Assembly: GCF_000167355.1 (NCBI RefSeq)
Contig: NZ_AAEW02000020.1
Coordinates: forward strand, 1-64,000
Source of the DNA: Desulfuromonas acetoxidans DSM 684
GTDB taxonomy: Bacteria > Desulfobacterota > Desulfuromonadia > Desulfuromonadales > Desulfuromonadaceae
Length of the DNA stretch: 64,000 nt
Reading direction: 5' to 3'
Shown here piece after piece: positions 51,883-60,532 of this stretch. The notes under the pieces were generated by a model, which saw only the letters and a list, made by a program, of their open reading frames with translations, had not been told where the DNA came from and ran no database searches. Position numbers and translations under genes: made by a program. The stretch's first letter is position 1. Each line of letters starts with the position of its first letter.

Positions 51883-53130
51883 TCACGCGTCCCCCCCTAT
51901 GTCCTGTAGCTCAATCATAGGTCGATAAAAAAGCAACCCCAATGCCGCGAGAGCCGCGAACGATGCTCCGGCAATAAATGTGGCCGAGGCTCCGTAAATA
52001 CTCCATAGTGACCCAGCGATAACGCTGGCCAGCAGCAACACCCCACCACTTACCAGATTAAACACACCGAAGGCCGTCCCAAGTAGCTCAGAGGGTGCTG
52101 TATCGGCAACAAGTTTCGATAACAAACCTTGGGTGAATGCCATATGCAGTCCCCAGAACGCCACACCAACGAAGGCGAGCGACGGTGAAACGGCCATCGC
52201 TAATATGACATCAGCGACGATGAGTAATCCAAGTCCGAACACTAATAACTTTCGTGCCGAAAGTCGGTCAGCCGCCACGCCTGCGGGATAGGAGAATAAG
52301 GAGTAGACAATATTCATCACAATCATAATTGCAGGCACATAACCGATAGCAAGTCCGACGTCCTGAGCACGAAGAATAAGAAACGCCTCACTGAAGCGGG
52401 CAAGAGTAAAGACAGCTCCCAGAATAACGACAAACCAGTATCCGAGAGGCAGGCGTTTGGCATCCTTCAAGGTCAGGTGATTTCTCGAATGTGTGGTGTT
52501 TTCAGTGGACTCAGGTTCGCGCAGTGCAACAATCAGTAGAAAGACCGCGATGAACGCAGGGATCACAGCGATCCACAACACTGATTTGATGTCGTTTGCG
52601 AACAAGATCATAAAGACAACCGCGAGCAACGGCCCGACAAAAGCCCCCACTGAATCCAGCGCCTGGCGCAGGCCATAGGCCGCACCTCGAAGCGGTGGTG
52701 GGGCAATATCGGCGATCAGCGCATCGCGGGGTGCGCCCCGAATCCCTTTGCCAATGCGATCGACAAAACGGGCGCCGAACACCCATCCAATGGATGTTGC
52801 GAGTGGAAATACCGGTTTGGTCAAGGCCCCAATGGCATACCCAGTCACAACGAGAATTTTGCGTTTCCTGAAATAATCACTCAGCGCGCCGGAAAACACC
52901 TTCGTGGTCGCAGCGATGCCCTCGGCAACACCCTCGATAATCCCTACTGTGACCATGGATGCGCCGAGTACCGTGGTCATAAATATCGGCAAGAGGCTGT
53001 GAACTAGCTCCGATGATACATCCATAAACAGCGAGACAAATCCGAGCACCCAAATACCGCTTGGCAACTTGCGATCAACGCCTTTTGTCGAAGATAGCGG
53101 TTCAGGGTTATTTGTTTGTGATGAGGTCAT
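51883..53130 (-). CDS. Major facilitator superfamily transporter (cassette gene)
   Basis: The 415-residue protein has 12 predicted membrane segments with the MFS signatures DRIGKGIRGAPRDALIADIAPP and GALSDYFRKRK, resembling drug/sugar efflux-type MFS proteins annotated in many Proteobacteria. Its ATG lies 20 bases after one attC and its stop 7 bases before another, so gene and 51817-51875 form one integron cassette. There is no obvious ribosome site. Substrate unknown; an efflux role is plausible. Confidence 0.85.
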   Translation of the reverse strand: MTSSQTNNPEPLSSTKGVDRKLPSGIWVLGFVSLFMDVSSELVHSLLPIFMTTVLGASMVTVGIIEGVAEGIAATTKVFSGALSDYFRKRKILVVTGYAIGALTKPVFPLATSIGWVFGARFVDRIGKGIRGAPRDALIADIAPPPLRGAAYGLRQALDSVGAFVGPLLAVVFMILFANDIKSVLWIAVIPAFIAVFLLIVALREPESTENTTHSRNHLTLKDAKRLPLGYWFVVILGAVFTLARFSEAFLILRAQDVGLAIGYVPAIMIVMNIVYSLFSYPAGVAADRLSARKLLVFGLGLLIVADVILAMAVSPSLAFVGVAFWGLHMAFTQGLLSKLVADTAPSELLGTAFGVFNLVSGGVLLLASVIAGSLWSIYGASATFIAGASFAALAALGLLFYRPMIELQDIGGDA

Positions 53131-53149
53131 GAGAGCTTTTTTCTACGCA

Positions 53150-53230
53150 GCCTAACGGCTCACATAAGGTGCACCGTGGTGGCGGAGTCCCCGCGAGTGA
53201 GAACGAGCGATCTTAATGTGATGGTTAGAG
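53150..53230 (-). other. attC recombination site (81 bp)
   Basis: On the - strand it runs from CTCTAAC (53230-53224) to GTTAGGC (53156-53150). The arms CATCACATTAAG and CTTATGTGAGCC are complementary with small offsets, as in the extruded hairpin that integrases recognise. It belongs to the cassette carrying the 103-residue gene, with 264 bases of gene-free DNA (53231-53494) between stop and attC. Confidence 0.75.
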
Positions 53231-53494
53231 GGATGTACACTAACGTGTTCCTATACCTATAACGGCAAAAGGAAAAAACACAACCCTCGAAGACCTTGGC
53301 AGAACAGCGCCAATGAGTAAGCGTGCGACCGCTCCACCAAGTGCAAACTCTCCGACCACTGTGAAACGGACAGGAGTTTCATAGATGATCCTTCCAAAAA
53401 AGAGACAAAGAAAGAGACAAAGGGGTCAAAACAAAGGAACAAAGGGGTCACCCATTAAAAGGCTGCCATCAGGCAGCTTCGCTGCAATCACTTT

Positions 53495-53806
53495 TTAGGC
53501 ATAATCTTCTAATTCACTTTTCCAAACCATGAGGACATCTATCGCGTTTCGAGTCTTCTCTTCATCCAGAAAGGTAAGTCCCATTTCTAAATAAGCTATT
53601 CGCTTTAGGTAGGTAAACAGCTCATCGTCTCTTTCAGACTTCACCAATTCAAAGATCTTTGGAAGATATGAATAATACTCATCACGTGCACCTGGAAATT
53701 CTGATACGCAAAGTGGGTCCCAAAGGTAATGGACGACTTCGTCAATCCGACGATACAACTCGGTATCTGTCGTGCCAAGCTGGGGTATGTGTAGTGGTTG
53801 AGTCAT
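53495..53806 (-). CDS. Uncharacterised 103-aa cassette protein
   Basis: The ATG at 53806 lies two bases after an attC core. The soluble acidic protein contains RRIDEVVHYLWDPLCVSE, ARDEYYSYLPKIFELV and YLKRIAYLEMGLTFLDEEKTRNAIDVL, a helical pattern found in small cassette-borne proteins of unknown function. The family name is not known to me. The frame is open further upstream through the attC, but that part is not coding-like. Confidence 0.75.
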   Translation of the reverse strand: MTQPLHIPQLGTTDTELYRRIDEVVHYLWDPLCVSEFPGARDEYYSYLPKIFELVKSERDDELFTYLKRIAYLEMGLTFLDEEKTRNAIDVLMVWKSELEDYA

Positions 53807-53808
53807 AT

Positions 53809-53880
53809 GCCTAACGCCGCGCTCTGCGGCAAATTTGGAGCGCAGCGGAAAATTTGTCCGACAGCAGCGCCTTGTTAGTT
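53809..53880 (-). other. attC recombination site (72 bp)
   Basis: On the - strand it begins AACTAACAAGGCGCTG (53880 downward) and ends GCGCGGCGTTAGGC (53809). The TAACAA and GTTAGGC cores and the complementary GC-rich inner arms are textbook for integron cassettes. The DUF3800 stop codon TAA lies inside the first core site, and the next cassette gene starts two bases after the last. Confidence 0.88.
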
Positions 53881-54732
53881 GCGTTGAATGCCATATGCTC
53901 TGCGCCATTGGGTTCTAGGTTTACACTGGACATTCGTCAAATGTTCATTGAGATGATTCAGATTCCTTCCGTTCCGCTCTACGAGCCTCCTACCTTTTAC
54001 GCGTTTATCGATTGTATTGAAACATTCTGCATAAAATGTTCTGACTATATCTGGCATATTTGGCTTGTAGCCTTTTTCAATTTCCAAGAATCTACGGATA
54101 CACAATGCAACAAGATCGGAAAGTTGGATCATTGGGTTTTTTCTTGAATCAATCGGATAGCTAAACTCTACTATCCATTTAACTTTTTGGTTCTTTGGGA
54201 CTTCAAATCGTCTATTTTGAACGATTGCTTCAACACTTTCGTGATGCTCTTCTTTTTCGTCCAGAACAATCATACCGCGAGCCGACTGACCGAGATTCTC
54301 CTTAACGTGCCAGTTCATATAAGTAATTAGATAGTCAAAGGACAATAGGTATGGGTGATTACTGTCATACACGGTATCAAATGCACATTCCGCATTCACC
54401 AAAGACTCTTTCTCTAATGCGAAAAAATGGACGTGATGACCAAGTTCATCAATTAGGCCAAGTAAATCTCGAACAAGTTGCAATCTATCCTGAATCGGGT
54501 GCCCATCAAAAGGGCCTTCGCCATTTGGTGATAGAAGCTCATTTGAATGCACCTCAAAGCCCTGAGGCACATTACCGTTAAAATAATCAGAAATTATTCG
54601 ATCAAGGCGCTCTTTAGTGTTATTCCATTTTTTATCTGCAACGCTAAGTCCAGCAAGTACAAAAATTGGCTGCTGTTCATCCTGTAAATTAGCGCCAGTA
54701 TCACCACTTTCGTCTAAATAGAAAAAATGCAC
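53875..54732 (-). CDS. DUF3800-family protein (cassette gene)
   Basis: The protein has 285 residues from the GTG at 54732 (AAGGAA upstream), whose first residues MHFFYLDESGDTG match the usual DUF3800 N-terminus; a TTG at 54756 is in frame. The acidic residues of LDESGD, IVLDEKEEHH and IQLSDLVAL are placed as in RNase H-like folds, so nuclease activity is suspected for the family but not shown. The stop lies within the attC at 53809-53880. DUF3800 genes often travel on mobile DNA and in defence contexts. Confidence 0.82.
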   Translation of the reverse strand: MHFFYLDESGDTGANLQDEQQPIFVLAGLSVADKKWNNTKERLDRIISDYFNGNVPQGFEVHSNELLSPNGEGPFDGHPIQDRLQLVRDLLGLIDELGHHVHFFALEKESLVNAECAFDTVYDSNHPYLLSFDYLITYMNWHVKENLGQSARGMIVLDEKEEHHESVEAIVQNRRFEVPKNQKVKWIVEFSYPIDSRKNPMIQLSDLVALCIRRFLEIEKGYKPNMPDIVRTFYAECFNTIDKRVKGRRLVERNGRNLNHLNEHLTNVQCKPRTQWRRAYGIQRN

Positions 54733-55085
54733 TCGATATTTTCCTTGTGTGAGCAACTAACAAGTTATTAGTTCGTTTCTTCATATCTCATTTGAGGTGC
54801 CGTTGACCACAGCCCCCCAATAAGACAACTCTGACCATGACCTCCTAAAAAAATCACGTAGGTATGCGTAAAGTCAAGAATAAAACTTGAAGATTGCCTT
54901 ATGAATATTACAGTAAAAAAGAGATAAACGAGAATAAAGATATTACGTATGATCAAGCTGCCGAAAGCGCTTTTAGAAGAATTCAACGATTAGTAAGAGA
55001 GTGAGGCGATTGATGTTAATCGTCATGGTGTGTGAAATTTAAGACCTGCCCCGAGGGTCCCAACTTCACTGATTAAGCTATCTGA
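54733..55085. other. Gap between cassettes, with a small gene fragment
   Basis: There is no complete gene in these 353 bases. The 19-bp imperfect palindrome at 54755-54773 (AACTAA...TTAGTT) may be a decayed attC end, since AACTAAC also starts the 53880 site. On the + strand, 54894-55004 encodes 36 codons ending AAESAFRRIQRLVRE, protein-like but lacking a proper start, possibly the tail of a lost gene. Confidence 0.35.
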
Positions 55086-56345
55086 TCACTGCTGCCACTG
55101 ATACAAAGTGTCACAAATGACGTCGAAACAACCCGGCTCCCTCACGACTTCCTGATATCCCGGTACAGCTCCCACCCACTGGCCGAGTCGGACATTGGGT
55201 TCCTGGGTGAGATAAAGGGTGGGCAATCCCATCAGTGCCGGGCCATCCATGCCGGCCGTGGTAACACCGATCTGGCCGAGCAGGCCATGGCGGCATCTCA
55301 ATCCTTCAAATAGTTGCAATTGCGCTCGGCGCATGTCCGGTCCTTGAAAGAGCGGCTCTTTCCAACACAGGGTCAGGTTGATCGCGCTTGGCGGAACAAG
55401 CTCCCGAGGAACAGCATCGCCAAAAAATATTGGAGTGAGCCCGGCCTTCACTACCAGCTCAGCAAGCTGACGCAATTCATCGAAACAGGTATTGCGCTCG
55501 GCATCGTGATCACCCGTTCGAACCCAAAGCAACACCTTGCGGCCTGGCTGCCCTCCCACACGATGATCGATCCATGAGGTTAAGGAATCCGCTGGTGATT
55601 CGTCGCCTAGGAAAGCTACGCGAAGGGTGCGCTGCGCTCCTGCCGCATCGGCGTGAAAAGCCTGAGCGATGATATGTGTCAGATGCTTGGGGCTTGCGGG
55701 ACGAGACCGATAGGGACGGAGAGAGTCTTTCAATCCGGCATCGAGAAGGAATCGTTTGGCTTGCACTTCCTGGGCAGCGCCGGGTCTGATCTGGATGAGG
55801 ACACCAGCTAAGAGTGCTGCGGCAGCCAGATACCAGCCTTCGCCAAAGGAAAAGCCGGGATCAGCATGAAAAGTGTAGGCACGGTTGCGCTCTGTGACGA
55901 TTGCCCTGGCCTCTGTTGCGGCGACTTGCGCTTTATCCGCAAGCGCTTGGGCTTTGGCCGTATCAAGTTGCCGGGCAAGCTCTGCGGCTGCCGATGCCGC
56001 CTCTTCTGCCGTGCACACGATCTGCTCGACGCGCTGCCAGCCGTCTTCGCAATCAGCCAAGGTGGGCGCCCGCTGCGACCCGCGTGAGAGCTGACCGGCA
56101 CCATAGCGCGCATCCTCTGCTCTGGCCGTGTGAGCTTGGAGCAAAATCCATTGGAGTGAGGCAATTTCCTGCTCTTCTATCCCGTTCTCCATCGCCCTGG
56201 TGCCGAGCAGAACAATCTGCTCCAACCGGGATCGATAGTCATCGCGCACGCCGGGCAGATGCAGTTTCCCCTGCAATGCCGTAGCTCTCTCCCAAAGGCT
56301 GGCGGCCTCTTGTGTCGGCCCGCCGCTATCAATTTCATTATTCAC
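55086..56345 (-). CDS. Uncharacterised 419-aa protein with glycosyltransferase-like C-terminus
   Basis: A GTG at 56345 overlaps the epimerase stop (GTGA). The first 175 residues are helical and Ala/Glu-rich (coiled coil), then one membrane segment (about 170-185: WYLAAAALLAGVLIQI). The C-terminal 170 residues (GRKVLLWVRTGDHD, LVVKAGLTPIFFGDAVPRELV, TTAGMDGPALMGLPTLYLTQEPNVRLGQWVG) resemble the nucleotide-sugar-binding half of GT-B type proteins. Coupling to an epimerase gene suggests surface glycan work. The call is by pattern and tentative. Confidence 0.55.
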   Translation of the reverse strand: MNNEIDSGGPTQEAASLWERATALQGKLHLPGVRDDYRSRLEQIVLLGTRAMENGIEEQEIASLQWILLQAHTARAEDARYGAGQLSRGSQRAPTLADCEDGWQRVEQIVCTAEEAASAAAELARQLDTAKAQALADKAQVAATEARAIVTERNRAYTFHADPGFSFGEGWYLAAAALLAGVLIQIRPGAAQEVQAKRFLLDAGLKDSLRPYRSRPASPKHLTHIIAQAFHADAAGAQRTLRVAFLGDESPADSLTSWIDHRVGGQPGRKVLLWVRTGDHDAERNTCFDELRQLAELVVKAGLTPIFFGDAVPRELVPPSAINLTLCWKEPLFQGPDMRRAQLQLFEGLRCRHGLLGQIGVTTAGMDGPALMGLPTLYLTQEPNVRLGQWVGAVPGYQEVVREPGCFDVICDTLYQWQQ

Positions 56346-57361
56346 AGGATTTTCTTCGACCAGGTTTTCGGCGCGAGCGGCCCGTCTATTTCCAGCTCCA
56401 CATTATGTAAAAAGGGACGCGGTCCGCGCGATTTGATCCAGTCGATCATCACGGCCAAGCCCTCTTCCAGTTTCACCTTGGGCTGGTAATCGAGCAGTCG
56501 CCGGGCTTTGTCGGCGCTGCAGTTGGCAAACAAAACCTCCTGAGGGCGTCCATCGATCCGGTTCGGCTGCAGATCAAAATCGAGCAACCGGGCGATCATG
56601 GCGGCGAGCTCGTTGATGGTGACAAACTCATCGTCGGGGCCGATATTGATCACCTCTGCGACACAGCGGTCGTCTGTGGCCATCCGCAGCAGCGGATCGA
56701 CCACATCGGAGACATAACTGAAACAACGCTTTTGATGGCCCCCGCCGTAGATATAGGGTTGCCGCCCCTGCAACATCAGGTTGATGAAAATGGCCGCCAC
56801 GTTGCGATAAGGATCGTCGTAGCGCTGCCGAGGCCCGATAATATTGTGCGGAACCGCCACCACCCATTCCATACCGTGCGTTTCGGCAATATTGGCCAGC
56901 AGCCGTTCCGCGCTCCATTTCGCGATGCCGTAAGGGTCTTGAGGAGCCGGGATCATATCCTCGGTAAACGGAACCTGATTGGTGCCGTACCGAGCCATAG
57001 ACGAACAGAGCACGAAGCGCCTCACGCCCCCGGCTGCTGCTGCGGAAACAACGCCTGTGGTAGCGGTGACGACATTGCTAGTGACCAGATGCGGGCTGAA
57101 AACGGAGAGGCCTTCATAAGCTGTAGCGGCGCAATGGTAGACGACCTCGACATCTTTGAGCAGAGGGGCCAGCGAGGCAAAATCGTTGCAGTCGATTTGA
57201 TGAAACGCAGCGCCGTGCGGGACATTGTCCAGATAACCACCGATCAGGTTATCACATCCCGCAACGCTGTAGCCTTCGGCCAGACAGCGTTCCGCAATAT
57301 GACTTCCTAAAAAGCCTGCGATACCGGTAATGAAAATTCGTTTTTCGTTCAATTGAGGCAT
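56342..57361 (-). CDS. NAD-dependent epimerase/dehydratase
   Basis: This 339-residue extended SDR enzyme has the NAD site GIAGFLGSHIAE, the catalytic YxxxK as YGIAK (with CSSMARYG before it), and PHNIIGPRQRYDDPYRNVAAIFIN, as in UDP-glucose 4-epimerase-like enzymes. It interconverts or dehydrates a nucleotide sugar; the exact sugar is unclear. It overlaps the following 419-aa gene by four bases, so they form a pair. Both are richer in G+C than the neighbouring cassette genes, hinting at another origin. Confidence 0.87.
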   Translation of the reverse strand: MPQLNEKRIFITGIAGFLGSHIAERCLAEGYSVAGCDNLIGGYLDNVPHGAAFHQIDCNDFASLAPLLKDVEVVYHCAATAYEGLSVFSPHLVTSNVVTATTGVVSAAAAGGVRRFVLCSSMARYGTNQVPFTEDMIPAPQDPYGIAKWSAERLLANIAETHGMEWVVAVPHNIIGPRQRYDDPYRNVAAIFINLMLQGRQPYIYGGGHQKRCFSYVSDVVDPLLRMATDDRCVAEVINIGPDDEFVTINELAAMIARLLDFDLQPNRIDGRPQEVLFANCSADKARRLLDYQPKVKLEEGLAVMIDWIKSRGPRPFLHNVELEIDGPLAPKTWSKKIL

Positions 57362-57513
57362 ACCATATTAGATGGATTGTTCGGTTCTGTAGCCGTGAAC
57401 TGGGTTGGACAAAAAACAGGCTTAAATTTTAACCAATTGACTTACTTGAGAAATATTTTTTTATTGACCGGGGTCAAATAGAATGTCCCTAATCTCCCCG
57501 GTTGATGAGTTTA

Positions 57514-58080
57514 TTATATTTCTTTGAACAACGCCCTGTAAGCGAGAATAGCCTCTGTCTCAAACTTTGGATAAAGAACATTTAAAGGTTCTGGTTCGCC
57601 GTAAGAAGGCCATAGCTGCTTTTTAATCCATTCGAAAAATGCAGTTGCTATTTTGAATGCATTTTCCAAGTGCGGCACAGGTGCCCTGAATTTTGGGTCC
57701 CTATGCGCTACGTATTTATTTCTAAAAAGTCTCATTTCTTCGTGATACTCGGCCCACTCCTCAGATCTAAAATTAGTCGATTCACAAATTAAGTTTCTTA
57801 TTTCTTTTTCAAATTTGTCTTTTCCTGTAAGGCAGGTTTTTTTCCATTGAATTTCATTTTTGTCCGGCCCAAAAACCATGCACCAAAGGGTTATTGCTTT
57901 CAATATGTGGGCGTTCATTGTGTGGCAAAAAAAATCGTAATTCTCCTCTAGCTTCTCTAAATCTTGGTGGATTGATCGGTAGTAGGCTAGGGATCGGGTA
58001 AATGCATAGAGGACGTCAATTTGCTGCTCAACTACTTCTTTGTGAAGTATATAGTTTTCAGTAATCAGTTCAGTTTTCAT
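57514..58080 (-). CDS. HEPN-like protein (AbiU2-type), cassette gene
   Basis: This 188-residue helical protein contains RNKYVAHRD, matching the R-x4-6-H ribonuclease motif of HEPN domains, preceded by EEWAEYHEEMRLF. It resembles AbiU2-type HEPN proteins found in phage-defence and mobile contexts. The ATG lies six bases after an attC core, the usual cassette position, and no ribosome site is seen. No recognisable attC follows its stop at 57514 (the 152-base gap shows only an isolated GTTGGAC). Function is inferred from the motif only. Confidence 0.6.
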   Translation of the reverse strand: MKTELITENYILHKEVVEQQIDVLYAFTRSLAYYRSIHQDLEKLEENYDFFCHTMNAHILKAITLWCMVFGPDKNEIQWKKTCLTGKDKFEKEIRNLICESTNFRSEEWAEYHEEMRLFRNKYVAHRDPKFRAPVPHLENAFKIATAFFEWIKKQLWPSYGEPEPLNVLYPKFETEAILAYRALFKEI

Positions 58081-58086
58081 TTTGAA

Positions 58087-58173
58087 ATATAACGTTGGAG
58101 TTCAGTGGATGTCGAGCGTAGCGAGGGAATCAGGAGCTCGCTCCTGGCAGTCCGCTGCAACGACGGGCTAGGC
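58087..58173 (-). other. attC recombination site (87 bp)
   Basis: On the - strand it begins GCCTAGCCCGTCGTTGCAGC (58173 downward) and ends TGAACTCCAACGTTATAT (58087). The complementary arms GTTGCAGCGGA and TCCACTGAACTCCAAC are characteristic, though both outer cores carry mismatches (GCCTAGC, GTTATAT). The BrnT stop codon TAG lies inside the first core. Confidence 0.75.
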
Positions 58174-58536
58174 CTTTTTCTCTTCAAATCCCGTAAAATA
58201 CTTAAATACTTTTCTTTCTTCAGATGATGCTCTTCTTAACGAGATGACTCGAACTGTTTCTTTTTCACGCATTGTGGAGACGAAAAAGACAACATTCCCT
58301 TCACTGTCAACGGTCATATGCTCATGCCTGATTTCGTCTTTATTACTCAGCGCAACCCTTGAAATGTAGGGTGGTTGCGGGACTGGAAGAATGACCCTTT
58401 CAAGAAAATAGACTGCGCTCAATAACGAATATTTATGTGTTTTTCTATTTTTTTCTTCTTTTTCAGGATCAAAATCAATCGTGGTTGAACCAATGATTAC
58501 TCTGAAATCATGCTCTTCCCACAGAAAATTACTCAT
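58168..58536 (-). CDS. BrnT-family toxin-like protein (cassette gene)
   Basis: This 122-residue protein has the BrnT pattern: TIDFDPEKEEKNRKTHKYSLLSAVYFLE near 20-47 and VRVISLRRASSEERKVFKYF near the end, the RelE-like fold of BrnT ribonucleases. BrnT toxins are normally followed by a BrnA antitoxin gene; here an attC follows directly, so no antitoxin is encoded in the cassette. It is about 25-30 residues longer than usual, with an N-terminal extension. The ATG is eight bases after a GTTAGGC core. Confidence 0.7.
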   Translation of the reverse strand: MSNFLWEEHDFRVIIGSTTIDFDPEKEEKNRKTHKYSLLSAVYFLERVILPVPQPPYISRVALSNKDEIRHEHMTVDSEGNVVFFVSTMREKETVRVISLRRASSEERKVFKYFTGFEEKKA

Positions 58537-58543
58537 TTTTTAT

Positions 58544-58550
58544 GCCTAAC
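58544..58550 (-). other. Cassette boundary core site GTTAGGC
   Basis: GTTAGGC on the - strand (GCCTAAC on +) lies eight bases before the BrnT start and marks the promoter-proximal edge of the array. A matching left core and arms upstream (58551-58640) are not convincing, so this could be an attI-type half-site or the end of a decayed attC. No integrase gene follows; 58551-58744 holds no gene. Confidence 0.5.
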
Positions 58551-58744
58551 AATGACTTTATACACATACGGCAAAGAGTTCGACCTGAAAAGAGCCTCTC
58601 AGTTCGCTAAATTTCTGGGTGGCCAGTCGCGACTATGAACACTGGTGTGAATCATGGAAAGGGTGCGAAACACTATACTCGGCATCAGAGTCTTTGCAAC
58701 CCAGCCCGTTCAGCAGCCCAGAACATAAAATGGATAGTGCTTCA

Positions 58745-60403
58745 CTATTCTACGCGCAGCACCAATCCACCGACATATTCCGGCACCAGATCATCCGCCT
58801 CCAGCTCACACAGCTCACTTTCCCAGATGGCCAGACAGTAGTGGACAAACGGCGTGGTGCCTGGAGCTTGGGATTCAAGCCAGCGACTTGTTTCATCGCG
58901 CAATGCAGTCATGGCTTCGTCACTGCGTGTTAACGTAGCATGCAACTGGCTAAGCTCCTGAATCGGAAACGGGCGGAAGGCAAAATCGCGGCCCATGATA
59001 CGCTGGGCCAGTGCGGTGAGGAAAATTTCCGACAGGGTCAGCTCGCTGCCCAGATCGGGCACGCAGCCGTCGAGGTCGATATCCTCCGGAGCGCCGAGCG
59101 GCAACAGGCCCTGTTCGCCAAACACGGCCTGCAACATGTCGATGCACTGCAGTTCCTCATCCACCAGTGTGACCTCGGCCATGGTGGCAAAGGGGCGCTG
59201 GTCGGCGCGGGTTTCATCCATCAGGCCGTTGAAGAAGCGCGGTTTTTCCTGACACAGCGCTGTGATCACGGCGGCATCCGGGCCATCGAGATACGGCCCC
59301 AACACACTTTGAGAAATCGTGCGCGCACGCTGGCGCAGGGAGGCGGTCAGGCTGTAGCCGAGTTGAAACAGATGCTGCAGATAAACGCTGTGGAACAGCT
59401 CGGTGGCTTTTCCCGCGTCGCTTCCCGCTAAATAGCCCAGCGCCAGGTTGAGGTAATGATAAACATCTTCAATAGTTTCGCGCACATCATTCGGTTCACC
59501 GTAATTCACTCCATCGGCACTCATGGCGCGATTGAGCAGAAACGTCAGTTCATGGGCGAGGTCTTCATTCAATCCTCCGGCCATGACATCGGCGAGTAGA
59601 TCGTGCGGCTGTACCGTGGTCACCAGGAATCCGGGAGCCACCCCGCCGGTGCTTTGCGCCGTATAAATACCCTGCGGTTTAACATGCTGCTGCGGATCAA
59701 AGCGTTGCGGATCGATCACTTGGTACAGAGAGCGCGACTCAAAGCGTTCGACAAAACCGAGATCTCCGAGACGACCGCAGCGCAACTGAAACACATCCTC
59801 CTGCAGGGCGCTGTCCATCTCGTGGCGCACCGCCTCCATCAAGCGCAGATACAGCTCCTGGCGCTCGCGAAACAGCACATCCTGAAACGCTTCCATCAGT
59901 TTGGCGACATCGCTGTTGCGATAGTCGCATTCGTACACCTGGTCAAAGCGCTTGCGATTGGCCAGCAGGTCTTCGTCATCGTCGGTCAGTGATTCCAGGC
60001 CACTGACCACGGTCAGCTGCTTTTTGACCATCATCACCAGCAGTTCAAAATCAAAATCGTCGATCAGACGTAAAAATTCCTCTTCGTCCTGAATCAGCAG
60101 CAGATGCAGCCAAACCAGAGCGTTTTCCGCATCAAGCTGATCGCCATCCCAGCAGTCCATATCCACACACAGGGTCACCTGTTCCGGGCTGGCCAGGCCG
60201 ATCAGTTCCACGGCATCGAGAGCACCGAGTTCCTTGACCAGCAAAAACACTTCCTGGGCGGGCAAACTCTGTACCAGCGCGGGACTGTTTTCGGCATTGA
60301 GAATCAGTTGATATTTCTGCCGGCCACTGCTGGCCTGAACTTGTTGCAGATAAGGGTCCGAGGAGGGCAGTGTGGCAAGAGATTGAGGGGTTTGGTCTTC
60401 CAT
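58745..60403 (-). CDS. DUF6178-family protein
   Basis: The protein has 552 residues from the ATG at 60403 (CAGGA upstream); the frame extends 22 codons more to a TTG without a ribosome site. It is acidic, soluble and mostly helical, with QLILNAENSPALVQSLPAQEVFLLVKELGALDAVELIGLASPEQV near the N-terminus and DLLADVMAGG, LAHELTFLLNRAMSADG later. This matches DUF6178 proteins of Desulfuromonadales and relatives, function unknown. It returns the window to core-like sequence after the cassette array. Confidence 0.75.
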   Translation of the reverse strand: MEDQTPQSLATLPSSDPYLQQVQASSGRQKYQLILNAENSPALVQSLPAQEVFLLVKELGALDAVELIGLASPEQVTLCVDMDCWDGDQLDAENALVWLHLLLIQDEEEFLRLIDDFDFELLVMMVKKQLTVVSGLESLTDDDEDLLANRKRFDQVYECDYRNSDVAKLMEAFQDVLFRERQELYLRLMEAVRHEMDSALQEDVFQLRCGRLGDLGFVERFESRSLYQVIDPQRFDPQQHVKPQGIYTAQSTGGVAPGFLVTTVQPHDLLADVMAGGLNEDLAHELTFLLNRAMSADGVNYGEPNDVRETIEDVYHYLNLALGYLAGSDAGKATELFHSVYLQHLFQLGYSLTASLRQRARTISQSVLGPYLDGPDAAVITALCQEKPRFFNGLMDETRADQRPFATMAEVTLVDEELQCIDMLQAVFGEQGLLPLGAPEDIDLDGCVPDLGSELTLSEIFLTALAQRIMGRDFAFRPFPIQELSQLHATLTRSDEAMTALRDETSRWLESQAPGTTPFVHYCLAIWESELCELEADDLVPEYVGGLVLRVE

Positions 60404-60532
60404 AGCAGATCCTGTTGGTTGGTCGTTCACGGTTATGCCCAATGTAGGTCGCCGTGATTTGTGGGTCAAGGGAACAGCACGAAAAATGATTTATTTTTGG
60501 ACGTGGACCGGCAGCACGGTATACTTGGATTC

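Noticed and set aside
54768-54986. 72-aa frame on the - strand between cassettes
   Set aside because: It starts with TTG without a ribosome site and shows no coding pattern beyond one hydrophobic stretch; a protein-like fragment exists on the opposite strand.
58551-58744. Integron integrase or attI remnant upstream of the BrnT cassette
   Set aside because: No IntI motifs in any frame and no convincing left core or arms. Only the GTTAGGC core is clear.
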